DNA from: Candidatus Obscuribacterales bacterium
Lineage (GTDB): Bacteria > Cyanobacteriota > Vampirovibrionia > Obscuribacterales > Obscuribacteraceae
Assembly (NCBI GenBank): GCA_031292355.1
Contig: JARLHI010000057.1
Location: forward strand, 310,001-374,000
Length of the DNA: 64,000 nucleotides
Direction: 5' to 3'
The translations under genes and the position numbers were made by a program. Every line of letters starts with the position of its first letter. Position 1 is the stretch's first letter. Below are positions 56,591 to 64,000 of this stretch, one piece after another. Below the pieces are notes generated by a model. It saw nothing but the letters and a program-made list of their open reading frames with translations. It searched no databases and was not told the DNA's origin.

Positions 56591-58690
56591 TTATGCTCCT
56601 TTGAAATCAGCAAATTTTTTGTTTTCTCTGGCCAATTTTTCTAAGAGTGGCGCCGGCTTCCAGAAATCGCCGTGCTCCTTTTCTAACTGCAAAAGGTCCT
56701 TATAAACTGTAGATAGGCCGATGGAATCCGCGTAGTGCATCGGCCCACCTCTAAAGGCGGGAAAACCATAGCCATAAATCCAAATCACATCAATATCGGA
56801 CGAGCGAATAGCGATACCTTCCTCAAGGATTTTAGCTCCCTCATTGATTAAGGGATAAACAACTCGCTTCACTATTTCTTCAGCTGAAATCTCGCGTCGG
56901 GTAATACCAAGGCGTTTCGATTCAGCGAGAATCACTTCCTCAACTTCTTTGTCAGGCTGAGGCTTGCGATTGCCAGACTCATATTTGTACCAGCCAGCAC
57001 CAGTTTTTTGACCATGACGTCCTTTTTCCACGATGATATTGCCAAGTTCAGAAAGGCGGTGAGGAAGTGGTCCTCGTGCCTCTCTTTCCTTGCGAATTCG
57101 ATAGCCGATATCATTCCCTGCAAGATCACCGACAGCAAACGGCCCCATGGCAAAACCAAAAGCCGACATTACTTTATCAATCTGCTCGGGCAAGGCACCT
57201 TCTTCCAGGAGTAACTCAGCTTCTCGAAGATAGCCTGCAATCATACGATTGCCGACGAATCCATCACAATTACCAACCAGAACACCAATCTTTTTCATGG
57301 CTTTGCCAATTTGCATGGCAGTGGCAATAGTTTCATCAGAAGTAGCTTTGCCTCGCACAATTTCTAGCAACTTCATCACGTTTGCCGGACTGAAAAAGTG
57401 CATGCCAATCACTCGTTCCGGATTTTTAGCCACAGATGCGATTTCATCGATGTCTAAAGTGGAGGTGTTAGTCGCAAGAATGGTAGTCGGACTGCAAATT
57501 TCACTAAGCTTTTCGAACACACTCTTTTTAATTTTCAAGTCTTCAAAAACTGCTTCGACAACCATATCGACATCTTTCAAACCGTCGTAAGCAGTGGCCG
57601 TCGATAAGGATTGCAATTTCTTGACGCAAGCAGCTTCACTCAGTTTACCTTTTTCGACGCTGCCGGCAAAGACTTTCTCAATATGCTTGCGGCCTCGTTC
57701 AACCAGTTCATCCGTGGTATCAATCAAAATAACAGGTATTTCGGCATTAAGAAAATTTATGGCTATACCACCGCCCATGGTGCCAGCCCCGATTACTGCT
57801 GCTTTCTTGACCGGCACAGGCTTAGCTGTCGGTGATAAGTTAGGAATTCTGGAAACATTCCGTTCAGCAAAAAAGATATGAATTCTGCCTTTGGCTTGAT
57901 CAGACTCAAGCAACTCCATAAATTTCTCGCCTTCAAAAGCCATGCCTGCCGCAAAGTCTTTTGTCGTGGAGGCCTCAATACAATCAATTGCACGATGATG
58001 CGCAAGACCACCGGACTTTTCGGCAGGTGCAGCTCTGCGAGCCTTTTCAATGGCATCGGCATTAGGCTTTACTGACATCGTCGAAACTTTGCGCTTGGGT
58101 GATTTTTCAATTGAACGACTGGCAAAACTAAGAGCACCTTCAAGCAAATCCCCTTCAATAATTTCATCGATGATGCCCATCTCGACTGCCTTTTGGGCAG
58201 CAATGGGCTCACCGCCGCAAATAGTGGCAAGTGCTAACTCGACGCCAACAAGGCGCGGTAGGCGTTGCGTGCCGCCAGCTCCTGGTAAAAGTCCAAGTTT
58301 TATTTCTGGCAATCCGACCATCGTGTTCTGGGTGCTGCAGCGGTAATCGCAAGCAAGACCCAGCTCCAAACCACCGCCAAGCGCGATACCATCGATAGCT
58401 GCAATAAATGTTTTAGTCGAGTTCTCTATAGCCTCAAGCAGGTCCCGCAAATTTTTGGCACCCGGTTTTTGCACTTCAGAAAATGCAGCAATGTCGGCGC
58501 CACCACTGAATTTATCGGACGCGCCCATCAACACGCAGCCTTTGATATCCTTATTTTTTTCGCTATCGACAACCGCCCGTAACAGCTCTTCAATCAAAGC
58601 AGGACTTAGCGCATTGACGGGAGGATTGCTCAGCCGAATCACCGCAAAACCAGCCCGCACAGTACATTCAGCGTAAGATTTGACGCTCAT
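56591..58690 (-). CDS. fadJ: Fused enoyl-CoA hydratase / 3-hydroxyacyl-CoA dehydrogenase
   Basis: The 699-residue protein has an N-terminal crotonase domain (5-190) with both catalytic glutamates, E109 (GGGLELG) and E129 (PEIKLGLLPGAGG). The NAD-binding 3-hydroxyacyl-CoA dehydrogenase begins with VIGAGTMGGG at about 299, carries GMHFFSPANVM with the catalytic His, and continues into two C-terminal dehydrogenase subdomains. It performs two steps of beta-oxidation. Length and order fit FadJ/FadB. It is followed at once by the thiolase gene. No acyl-CoA dehydrogenase is in the window. Confidence 0.95.
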   Translation of the reverse strand: MSVKSYAECTVRAGFAVIRLSNPPVNALSPALIEELLRAVVDSEKNKDIKGCVLMGASDKFSGGADIAAFSEVQKPGAKNLRDLLEAIENSTKTFIAAIDGIALGGGLELGLACDYRCSTQNTMVGLPEIKLGLLPGAGGTQRLPRLVGVELALATICGGEPIAAQKAVEMGIIDEIIEGDLLEGALSFASRSIEKSPKRKVSTMSVKPNADAIEKARRAAPAEKSGGLAHHRAIDCIEASTTKDFAAGMAFEGEKFMELLESDQAKGRIHIFFAERNVSRIPNLSPTAKPVPVKKAAVIGAGTMGGGIAINFLNAEIPVILIDTTDELVERGRKHIEKVFAGSVEKGKLSEAACVKKLQSLSTATAYDGLKDVDMVVEAVFEDLKIKKSVFEKLSEICSPTTILATNTSTLDIDEIASVAKNPERVIGMHFFSPANVMKLLEIVRGKATSDETIATAMQIGKAMKKIGVLVGNCDGFVGNRMIAGYLREAELLLEEGALPEQIDKVMSAFGFAMGPFAVGDLAGNDIGYRIRKEREARGPLPHRLSELGNIIVEKGRHGQKTGAGWYKYESGNRKPQPDKEVEEVILAESKRLGITRREISAEEIVKRVVYPLINEGAKILEEGIAIRSSDIDVIWIYGYGFPAFRGGPMHYADSIGLSTVYKDLLQLEKEHGDFWKPAPLLEKLARENKKFADFKGA

Positions 58691-58787
58691 TTTGACCTCG
58701 TTAGGCGCGAAAAAAACTATCCTGTTATATCTTGCAGCGGAATAGAACTTACTGCATTAAATACTTCGGTCTTGATTACCAGAAATT

Positions 58788-61700
58788 TTAGCCCCGCTCG
58801 AGAAAATTACTGAGTCGCGCATATCCTTGCTCAAATTTCGCGGTTGTCAGTCCACAACAGACTCTCACCCATCCTGCTGTACGCGACCAATCGTCAGGAT
58901 TAACCAGCACTTTTTCAGCCGTGGCAAGACGCGTGCAAGACTGCGCCAGTTTGGCGACATTAAAGAAGCCACCTCTAAAACCGTCGCGGACTCCGTCATC
59001 AACTTTATGCTTGCGCAAGAGCTTCAAAATCGACTCGCGCTGAGCAGAAATTAGTGCCCTGGTTTCATGGAGGTAATTGTTTAATACCTGGCTTGCGCTT
59101 GCGCCACGAGCACATTCAAATTCATCATCAGAAGGTACCGAATATAAAGAATAGAGAGAATCGCAGGCCCTTAGCACCGATTGTGGTGGCGCCGGTAGAA
59201 GCTTTGATATATCGGCAGCAAAAGCGGCGTCAGGGCAAACCATCTCGCCTACTCGTAAACCACCTGCAGCAAAAGCTTTAGATAACCCATCGGTCAAGAA
59301 TAAGTAGCGTGAAGCAGACGAACAAAGGAATTGCGCGAAACTCAAATCGTGAGGCGTCTGCTCTCCCATAGCTATATCGCTGAGCAGAAAGAATATTTCG
59401 TCTGCCAGAATGTAAATTTGCCTCTGTTCGCAGTAATCCATCAACGCGGTAATTTGCAGCGGCTCCATAAAAAATCCAGAAGGATTAGCCGGCTGCGTCA
59501 ACCACAACAGATCTGGCTTTTGTTTAGCCTCTGCCTCGAGATCGGCCAATGCATATTCACTAACTAGAAATCGACTTTCAGCAGTCGTTGGAACAACCTG
59601 CAATATGGCACCATGGTAGGCAATGAGTGGATAAATCAAGCCATACGTGCCTTGAGGCACAGCCACAACCGGAGGTCGACCAAGGCGCTCAGTCAGTACT
59701 CTCAACAGACTGCCAAAAAGCGGAAACACGCCCTGAGCGAGCACCACTCGTTCGGCATCGGTAATCGATGCACCGCGCGTGATGCGCATATAATCTACAA
59801 CTCGGCGCTTGACCAGAGGTTTTAAATCTTGTGCTCGTGGTTCCAGGAATCCCTTGATCAGCCCCTCGACAAGGATATTGGGAACTGAAAAAGCTAATTC
59901 GCCATAGTCAAGGCGTATCACATCTTCGTCTACTTCGATTGGCTTAGCAGCAAAACTAACGTCTTCGGCGATCTTCTTGAAAGACTCACTGATTACCGGC
60001 AAAGTCTTAATCGCAGGCGAAGGTGAACAAACGGCTGATTCATCGAAAGGAAATGCCAGCAACTCATCAAACAACCATTCATAGTAAAGCTGGCTAATAT
60101 AGCTGATGCGCGAGTATGTAAGCTCGGCGCCTATCTCTAAGCTGTGCACCCAATCCGAGGGGGCATTCAAAAGAAAGCTCAGTTCCAGATCTGGGGCGAC
60201 CGTGCTTTTGATTAGCCCATAAACAAAAATCAGATTGCCTGGAAGTTGTTGCTGCGCTGCCAGGCGTAGAAAAATATTTGCCTGCAATGATGAGCAAATG
60301 TCGAAATGAGCGGAATCATCAATAATATAAGTGCGCTCTGGATGTTTCAGAGCCTGATCAATAATCGCCTTTAAGAGCATTGGAGATGCGGCTTCCAGTT
60401 GCTGCGGCGCAATCAAAATTATCTTAGGTGCAAGCCAATCATCAAGCAATAGCAATTCATTCAAATCATCGTTGCCTTTAATTACTTTGCTATTTATCTC
60501 AATGTAAGGTCCATAAACGGAAAAAAGTGAATTAGACAGAAGGACTGCCTGTCCCTTCTCGAGCACCATTTTCAGTACCAGAGAAATCAGCTGAGCTCGC
60601 TCAGGGCCAATAAACAATTCGTCTCGTTCGACATGATAATGACAGTAAACAGCTAAAAACTTGGTCAGCCGCTCGCGAATAGAAAGATCGCCGCGCTCAT
60701 GCGGATAGGGAATGGTTTTGTACTTTCGCAATTCTGAAGTCAGTTTGCTCAAAAAACTAATTTGCTCTTCGGTCGTTATAGAAAAATCCAGTTCACGCCT
60801 GAGTGAATCCAGCCCTAAACTGTGAACATCAGAGACGACAGCAAAAGTTGGCTTCTCAAAATTAGTTTTAGCTTTATAGACAAGCAAATCGTGAAAGACA
60901 GGCTTTCCTTCCGCCAGCAGTGAAACGGCTGTGTCGGCTGAAACTGATTGAGAAGAATTGCGGGCGATGAAAAAGTGAAATTGAATGCCGTAGGCTTTTT
61001 CCAATTTCACAAGCGAGGCAAGATCTGTGTCGTCAGCTTGAGGAATGCGCCTGCTCCACGCCAATTCTGTTTTATATCCGCGTCGATGGAAAACTGATTC
61101 AATAGCCTCCTGACCAGGTCTACCACCCAAGATTAAAGTGACAGTGCCGCCAGGAAGCATGCACAGCTGACTTTCTTCCAGAGCACGTGCGATCAGCGGA
61201 AGTCCATAGCGGTCTTCGAGAATGCCCTGCTGGAAACAGTAATTACTTAAGTCATACAGATCGGATTCGGATTGTTGCCCTTCTCCTTTTTCGCTCTTCA
61301 AATTATCTGGATCGGGATGCAAAACCTGGGGTATACAGCCGATTACATGATCAAACTTCAAATTATCATCAACTGCTACCCTAAGCAAATCGGATTCGGC
61401 TATGGTGAGTGCCTGCACGATAGGCACTCCAAACTGCGAATTAATCAGCGCGCCATCAATGGTGGTGCCGTTGAGCCACTTGTTTAATTGCGCAATTAAA
61501 ACGGCAACAGGGTTTAAATCAAGAGCTAATACCTGACTCGCACCAGTCTTTAGAAGCATCAACAAACTGATCCAACCAGAACCGGTTCCCAGTTCAACAA
61601 CTCTTTTGCCGTAATAGACTTCCGGCTGCTTGATTAAGCCCTCTGCAAAAGTCCGTCCCCAGTATTCTGGTGAAAATACAGCCGGATGCAAAAGCAAGCG

Positions 61701-61925
61701 AATTTTTTGATCGAGCTGCGGAACAGGCACATCTTTATAGGCAAGCACACTGTGTCCATTTGCCTCTACGTACTGGGCAAGCTCATGCAGAGAACGAATT
61801 GCGTCGCGTTGAGTCTTGAGGTTCTCCAACTCACTCAGCAGTTTCTTTAATGGCTCTATGACAGACTTTTCGTTTCCCAATACGTCTGGTATCAGCAAGT
61901 GCTCTGTGATTTTATTAGTCGTCAA
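58788..61925 (-). CDS. Methionine S-methyltransferase-like bimodular protein (methyltransferase + aminotransferase)
   Basis: The 1045-residue protein has the architecture of plant methionine S-methyltransferase, which makes S-methylmethionine from SAM and Met. The N-terminal methyltransferase has ELGTGSGWIS (111-120), LDLNPVAV, GCIPQVLHPDPD (196-207), LSNYCFQQGILEDRYG (226-241) and GGRPGQ (267-272), segments I recognise from the plant enzyme. A middle region (360-660) and a fold-type I aminotransferase half (about 665-1045) follow. The latter keeps NPSG (N814), D842 in LADEIF, K883 in GLSKAF and R891. The start is TTG, six bases after GAAGG; no early in-frame ATG exists. It begins 15 bp after the caspase stop. 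Homology is clear; the reaction is inferred. Confidence 0.85.
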   Translation of the reverse strand: MTTNKITEHLLIPDVLGNEKSVIEPLKKLLSELENLKTQRDAIRSLHELAQYVEANGHSVLAYKDVPVPQLDQKIRLLLHPAVFSPEYWGRTFAEGLIKQPEVYYGKRVVELGTGSGWISLLMLLKTGASQVLALDLNPVAVLIAQLNKWLNGTTIDGALINSQFGVPIVQALTIAESDLLRVAVDDNLKFDHVIGCIPQVLHPDPDNLKSEKGEGQQSESDLYDLSNYCFQQGILEDRYGLPLIARALEESQLCMLPGGTVTLILGGRPGQEAIESVFHRRGYKTELAWSRRIPQADDTDLASLVKLEKAYGIQFHFFIARNSSQSVSADTAVSLLAEGKPVFHDLLVYKAKTNFEKPTFAVVSDVHSLGLDSLRRELDFSITTEEQISFLSKLTSELRKYKTIPYPHERGDLSIRERLTKFLAVYCHYHVERDELFIGPERAQLISLVLKMVLEKGQAVLLSNSLFSVYGPYIEINSKVIKGNDDLNELLLLDDWLAPKIILIAPQQLEAASPMLLKAIIDQALKHPERTYIIDDSAHFDICSSLQANIFLRLAAQQQLPGNLIFVYGLIKSTVAPDLELSFLLNAPSDWVHSLEIGAELTYSRISYISQLYYEWLFDELLAFPFDESAVCSPSPAIKTLPVISESFKKIAEDVSFAAKPIEVDEDVIRLDYGELAFSVPNILVEGLIKGFLEPRAQDLKPLVKRRVVDYMRITRGASITDAERVVLAQGVFPLFGSLLRVLTERLGRPPVVAVPQGTYGLIYPLIAYHGAILQVVPTTAESRFLVSEYALADLEAEAKQKPDLLWLTQPANPSGFFMEPLQITALMDYCEQRQIYILADEIFFLLSDIAMGEQTPHDLSFAQFLCSSASRYLFLTDGLSKAFAAGGLRVGEMVCPDAAFAADISKLLPAPPQSVLRACDSLYSLYSVPSDDEFECARGASASQVLNNYLHETRALISAQRESILKLLRKHKVDDGVRDGFRGGFFNVAKLAQSCTRLATAEKVLVNPDDWSRTAGWVRVCCGLTTAKFEQGYARLSNFLERG

Positions 61926-61940
61926 AATAAGCCTTCGAAA

Positions 61941-63752
61941 TTATGGTTTTGGTTTAGGAGCGGATTTAGAAACGGTAGCTGTGCTTTTGATGCTGCTCAT
62001 AGTCGGTTGTTGAACCGGGGTTTTAGGCAAAATCGATCCAGAAACCGTCTTGCTTTCTACAGGAACGCCAAGGTTGAACTGCAGAGCTTCTCTGGGATTT
62101 GCGGGTTTGGCATTTAAAACCAGATCGCTGCCTTTCCATTTACTTCGCAAAACAGGAGTTTGCAAAACTCCTCGCTCTGCTAAAACTTCTTGCTGCACTT
62201 TGTCTTTCATAAACTGAAAAGCATCTTCAAGAGTTGTCTTGTCTCCCTTTTGGGCCAGACCTTCCATCAAATATTTTGTAAAAACACTGTTTTCATCTTT
62301 CTTTGACTCCCAGGAGACCTGGTCAGGAGCGCTCGATGAAATTACTAGCTGCCCCGTACCTTGCGCAATGGCGGCGGCGTTGACATTACCTCCACGTTCG
62401 ATACCTTTGCTGTCAGGTGTGGCTGCGCCACTGTGACAGGCATCGAGAATCATCACCACTCGATCTGAATGAACACGAGCCTTGATTGTACGAGTGAGGT
62501 CCTGCATCGCTAGCCCCGACGAATAAAGGCTGTCCACATTCGAATCATAAGCGAGTAAGTAATTGACGCCTTCCGAATCCATTTCAGATGAGCTGCCATG
62601 ACTGGATATATAGATAACGACAAGATCGTCAGGATTGGCTACGTGAGGCAACCACTTATCCCCAACCAACGTTAAAATGTTCTGCCGTGTGGCATTTTCG
62701 TCGACTAGCAACTTCACATGGTCTTTGGCGAAATTGCCCTTGGTCGTCAGATACTTATAAAAGTCCTCAGCATCCTTTGAAGGATAATGCAAATTCAAAT
62801 CAGGATTTTCAAATTTACTGATACCAACGATCACTGCCCATTTGTCTTTGACAGGACGGCTAGCTGATTGCTCGTTAACGGCATCGACAGCCAATTGTGT
62901 TGCTTGATTCGCATCAACGACCTGACTTACTTTGGTTTCCACTTCGACTTTCCTAGAAGCAGTATTAGCCATAGCAGCAACAGCGTGTGAACCAGATAAT
63001 TTACCCGCTATTTCAACAGGCTTTTCTTTTTGTTTTTCTCGTTTTTTTGCTTCGGCAAGTTGACGTTCAGCCTCTTTTTTAACTTCCGCCAGCTCACGCT
63101 CGGTCTTTAACCGCTCTTGCTTTTCTTTCTCGAACTTTGCGTTTAACGCAGCGATGGCACGAGCTTCATCCTTGCCACTAGATGCAGTGCTGGTTTTTCT
63201 ATTAGAATCTGTTTGATTGGAAATTTGCACGCTGGCGATAGCAGATGAAGATGATGGCGCAGGCGCGTTGGTTTCAACTTTTACCTGTTCAGGTGGACGG
63301 CTCGCAATTTCGTGCTGTCTGCTCAATTCGTGAGCACAATAATCTTTATTCGTTTTTGCTTCCTGAAAATATGGGTCCAACTGCAAGGCGGAATCGAAGT
63401 CGGCGATAGCCAAATCATACTTTTTGTCATTAGCATAGAGCGTGCCTCGACTGACGAAAAATGCTGGCACGGAGCCATTTAATTTCACAGCACTATTTAA
63501 ATCTCCCAGGGCACGATCGCTTTGATTCATAGCGATGTATGAAAGAGCGCGCCAGTAATAAGCCTCGGCTAAATTTGGATTGGTCTGAATTGCTTCAGAT
63601 AGAGGGCGAATTGCCTGGTCAAATTGCCCGGCTTGATAGGCGATTTTGCCTTTCTGCATGTAAGCGTAGTCGTTATCTAAAAAGCCACTGGCAAAAGCAG
63701 GCGATTGAAAAACCAGGACGAGTGAAACGATTGCTAATTGGCGAAAGTTCAT
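61941..63752 (-). CDS. Exported TPR protein with caspase (C14) domain
   Basis: A signal peptide (1-22, ends AFA-SG) is followed by three to four TPRs (30-140). A Ser/Thr-rich linker and a strongly charged helical segment (about 200-245, Glu/Lys/Arg-rich) come next, then the caspase domain (about 300-555) with catalytic H385 in SSHGS and C439 in LDACHSG. It ends with a Pro/Lys/Ser tail. It is a shorter paralogue of the TPR-caspase protein at 39843-42521; the caspase domains align along their whole length. It heads a minus-strand run whose next gene, the methionine S-methyltransferase homologue, starts 15 bp later. Confidence 0.9.
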   Translation of the reverse strand: MNFRQLAIVSLVLVFQSPAFASGFLDNDYAYMQKGKIAYQAGQFDQAIRPLSEAIQTNPNLAEAYYWRALSYIAMNQSDRALGDLNSAVKLNGSVPAFFVSRGTLYANDKKYDLAIADFDSALQLDPYFQEAKTNKDYCAHELSRQHEIASRPPEQVKVETNAPAPSSSSAIASVQISNQTDSNRKTSTASSGKDEARAIAALNAKFEKEKQERLKTERELAEVKKEAERQLAEAKKREKQKEKPVEIAGKLSGSHAVAAMANTASRKVEVETKVSQVVDANQATQLAVDAVNEQSASRPVKDKWAVIVGISKFENPDLNLHYPSKDAEDFYKYLTTKGNFAKDHVKLLVDENATRQNILTLVGDKWLPHVANPDDLVVIYISSHGSSSEMDSEGVNYLLAYDSNVDSLYSSGLAMQDLTRTIKARVHSDRVVMILDACHSGAATPDSKGIERGGNVNAAAIAQGTGQLVISSSAPDQVSWESKKDENSVFTKYLMEGLAQKGDKTTLEDAFQFMKDKVQQEVLAERGVLQTPVLRSKWKGSDLVLNAKPANPREALQFNLGVPVESKTVSGSILPKTPVQQPTMSSIKSTATVSKSAPKPKP

Positions 63753-63864
63753 ATGCTCACAACCACTTAATAGTCGAAGAATTTGCCGCAGACACTGCCG
63801 CAGTGTTTCATATGATAACGCCCCGGGTGTCGGAATTAGGCGGTATTTTTAATAAGACCAAAGA

Positions 63865-63895
63865 ACAAAGCGCAGATAGTAAGTCTGCGCTTTGT
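63865..63895 (-). terminator. Strong hairpin, probable terminator
   Basis: ACAAAGCGCAGA pairs perfectly with TCTGCGCTTTGT (12 bp) across a seven-base loop. On the minus strand it is followed by TTCTTTGGTCTTATT. It probably ends transcription of the gene at the window's right edge before the caspase gene. Confidence 0.65.
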
Positions 63896-63959
63896 ATTTC
63901 GCTCTTAGTTGTGGGCTAACGAGCTCTTGTGCGGTTGTCGGTCAGTCTTTTTAGACTGT

Positions 63960-64000
63960 CTACCAGCCGTGATGATGTTCTCCGCCATGACCTTCATGAC
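63960..64000 (-). CDS. C-terminal end of a His/Gly-rich protein (partial)
   Basis: Read from the right edge on the minus strand, the frame ends HEGHGGEHHHGW and then a stop (63960-63962). Only about 13 codons are inside the window. The His/Gly bias looks like a real metal-binding or low-complexity tail, and the strong hairpin 65 bp downstream fits a gene end. Nothing more can be said. Confidence 0.35.
   Translation of the reverse strand, partial: HEGHGGEHHHGW

Overview
The window reads as one chromosomal segment of a free-living, non-photosynthetic Gram-negative-type bacterium with moderate GC content and the standard genetic code. Many large, exported or coiled-coil proteins, two secreted TPR-caspase proteins, a VIT/VWA membrane protein and a hybrid secondary-lipid synthase fit a lineage near the Cyanobacteria, such as Obscuribacterales/'Melainabacteria'. 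That placement is an inference from gene content. I saw no photosynthesis genes, rRNA, tRNA, CRISPR array, transposase or phage gene. Several genes appear to start at TTG.

Layout. (1) 1-12704: two giant multidomain synthase genes joined by an ATGA overlap. The first is ER(PfaD/nitronate monooxygenase type)-KS-AT-ACP-KR-DH and is cut by the window start. The second is KS-AT-DH-phosphopantetheinyl transferase. Together they look like a self-activating PUFA/secondary-lipid-type synthase with one ACP. (2) 12708-19451: a lone receiver-domain protein, lipoyl synthase, and divergently a full pyruvate-dehydrogenase-type operon (E1 alpha, E1 beta, E2, E3) with a 12-bp tandem repeat between the E1 genes. 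(3) 19721-26826: three consecutive large coiled-coil proteins of unknown function. They are followed by a long imperfect palindrome and by a small protein with an ADP-ribosyltransferase-like motif pattern and no ordinary start codon. (4) 27841-39697: a CoA-acylating semialdehyde dehydrogenase, a 403-bp structured leader, a VIT/VWA membrane protein, a fatty-acid desaturase divergent from a patatin-like lipase, a small P-loop NTPase, an OPT transporter, a membrane protein and an exported protein. (5) 39843-46763: an exported TPR-caspase protein, a small exported protein of a new repeat family, Ku convergent with a stand-alone LigD-type polymerase, an exported alpha/beta hydrolase and a small exported protein. 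(6) 46864-50035: a minus-strand operon of methyltransferase, flavin oxidoreductase, type III polyketide synthase and a CPXCG protein. (7) 50318-54127: a Gln-rich exported protein carrying two more copies of the new repeat, a MOSC protein and a class II aldolase family protein. (8) 54152-63752: a long minus-strand gene run of a TPR-caspase protein, a plant-type bimodular methionine S-methyltransferase homologue, a FadJ-type fusion, a thiolase, a hotdog thioesterase and a crotonase.

The strongest candidates for new biology are the bacterial full-length homologue of plant methionine S-methyltransferase, whose aminotransferase half keeps the PLP residues; the two-protein lipid synthase with fused ER and fused PPTase; the GHYGQL repeat family; the three-gene coiled-coil locus with its ART-like neighbour; and the structured leader before the VIT/VWA gene. 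Lipid chemistry is the common thread of the region: the synthase, lipoate/PDH, desaturase, patatin, type III PKS and beta-oxidation genes.
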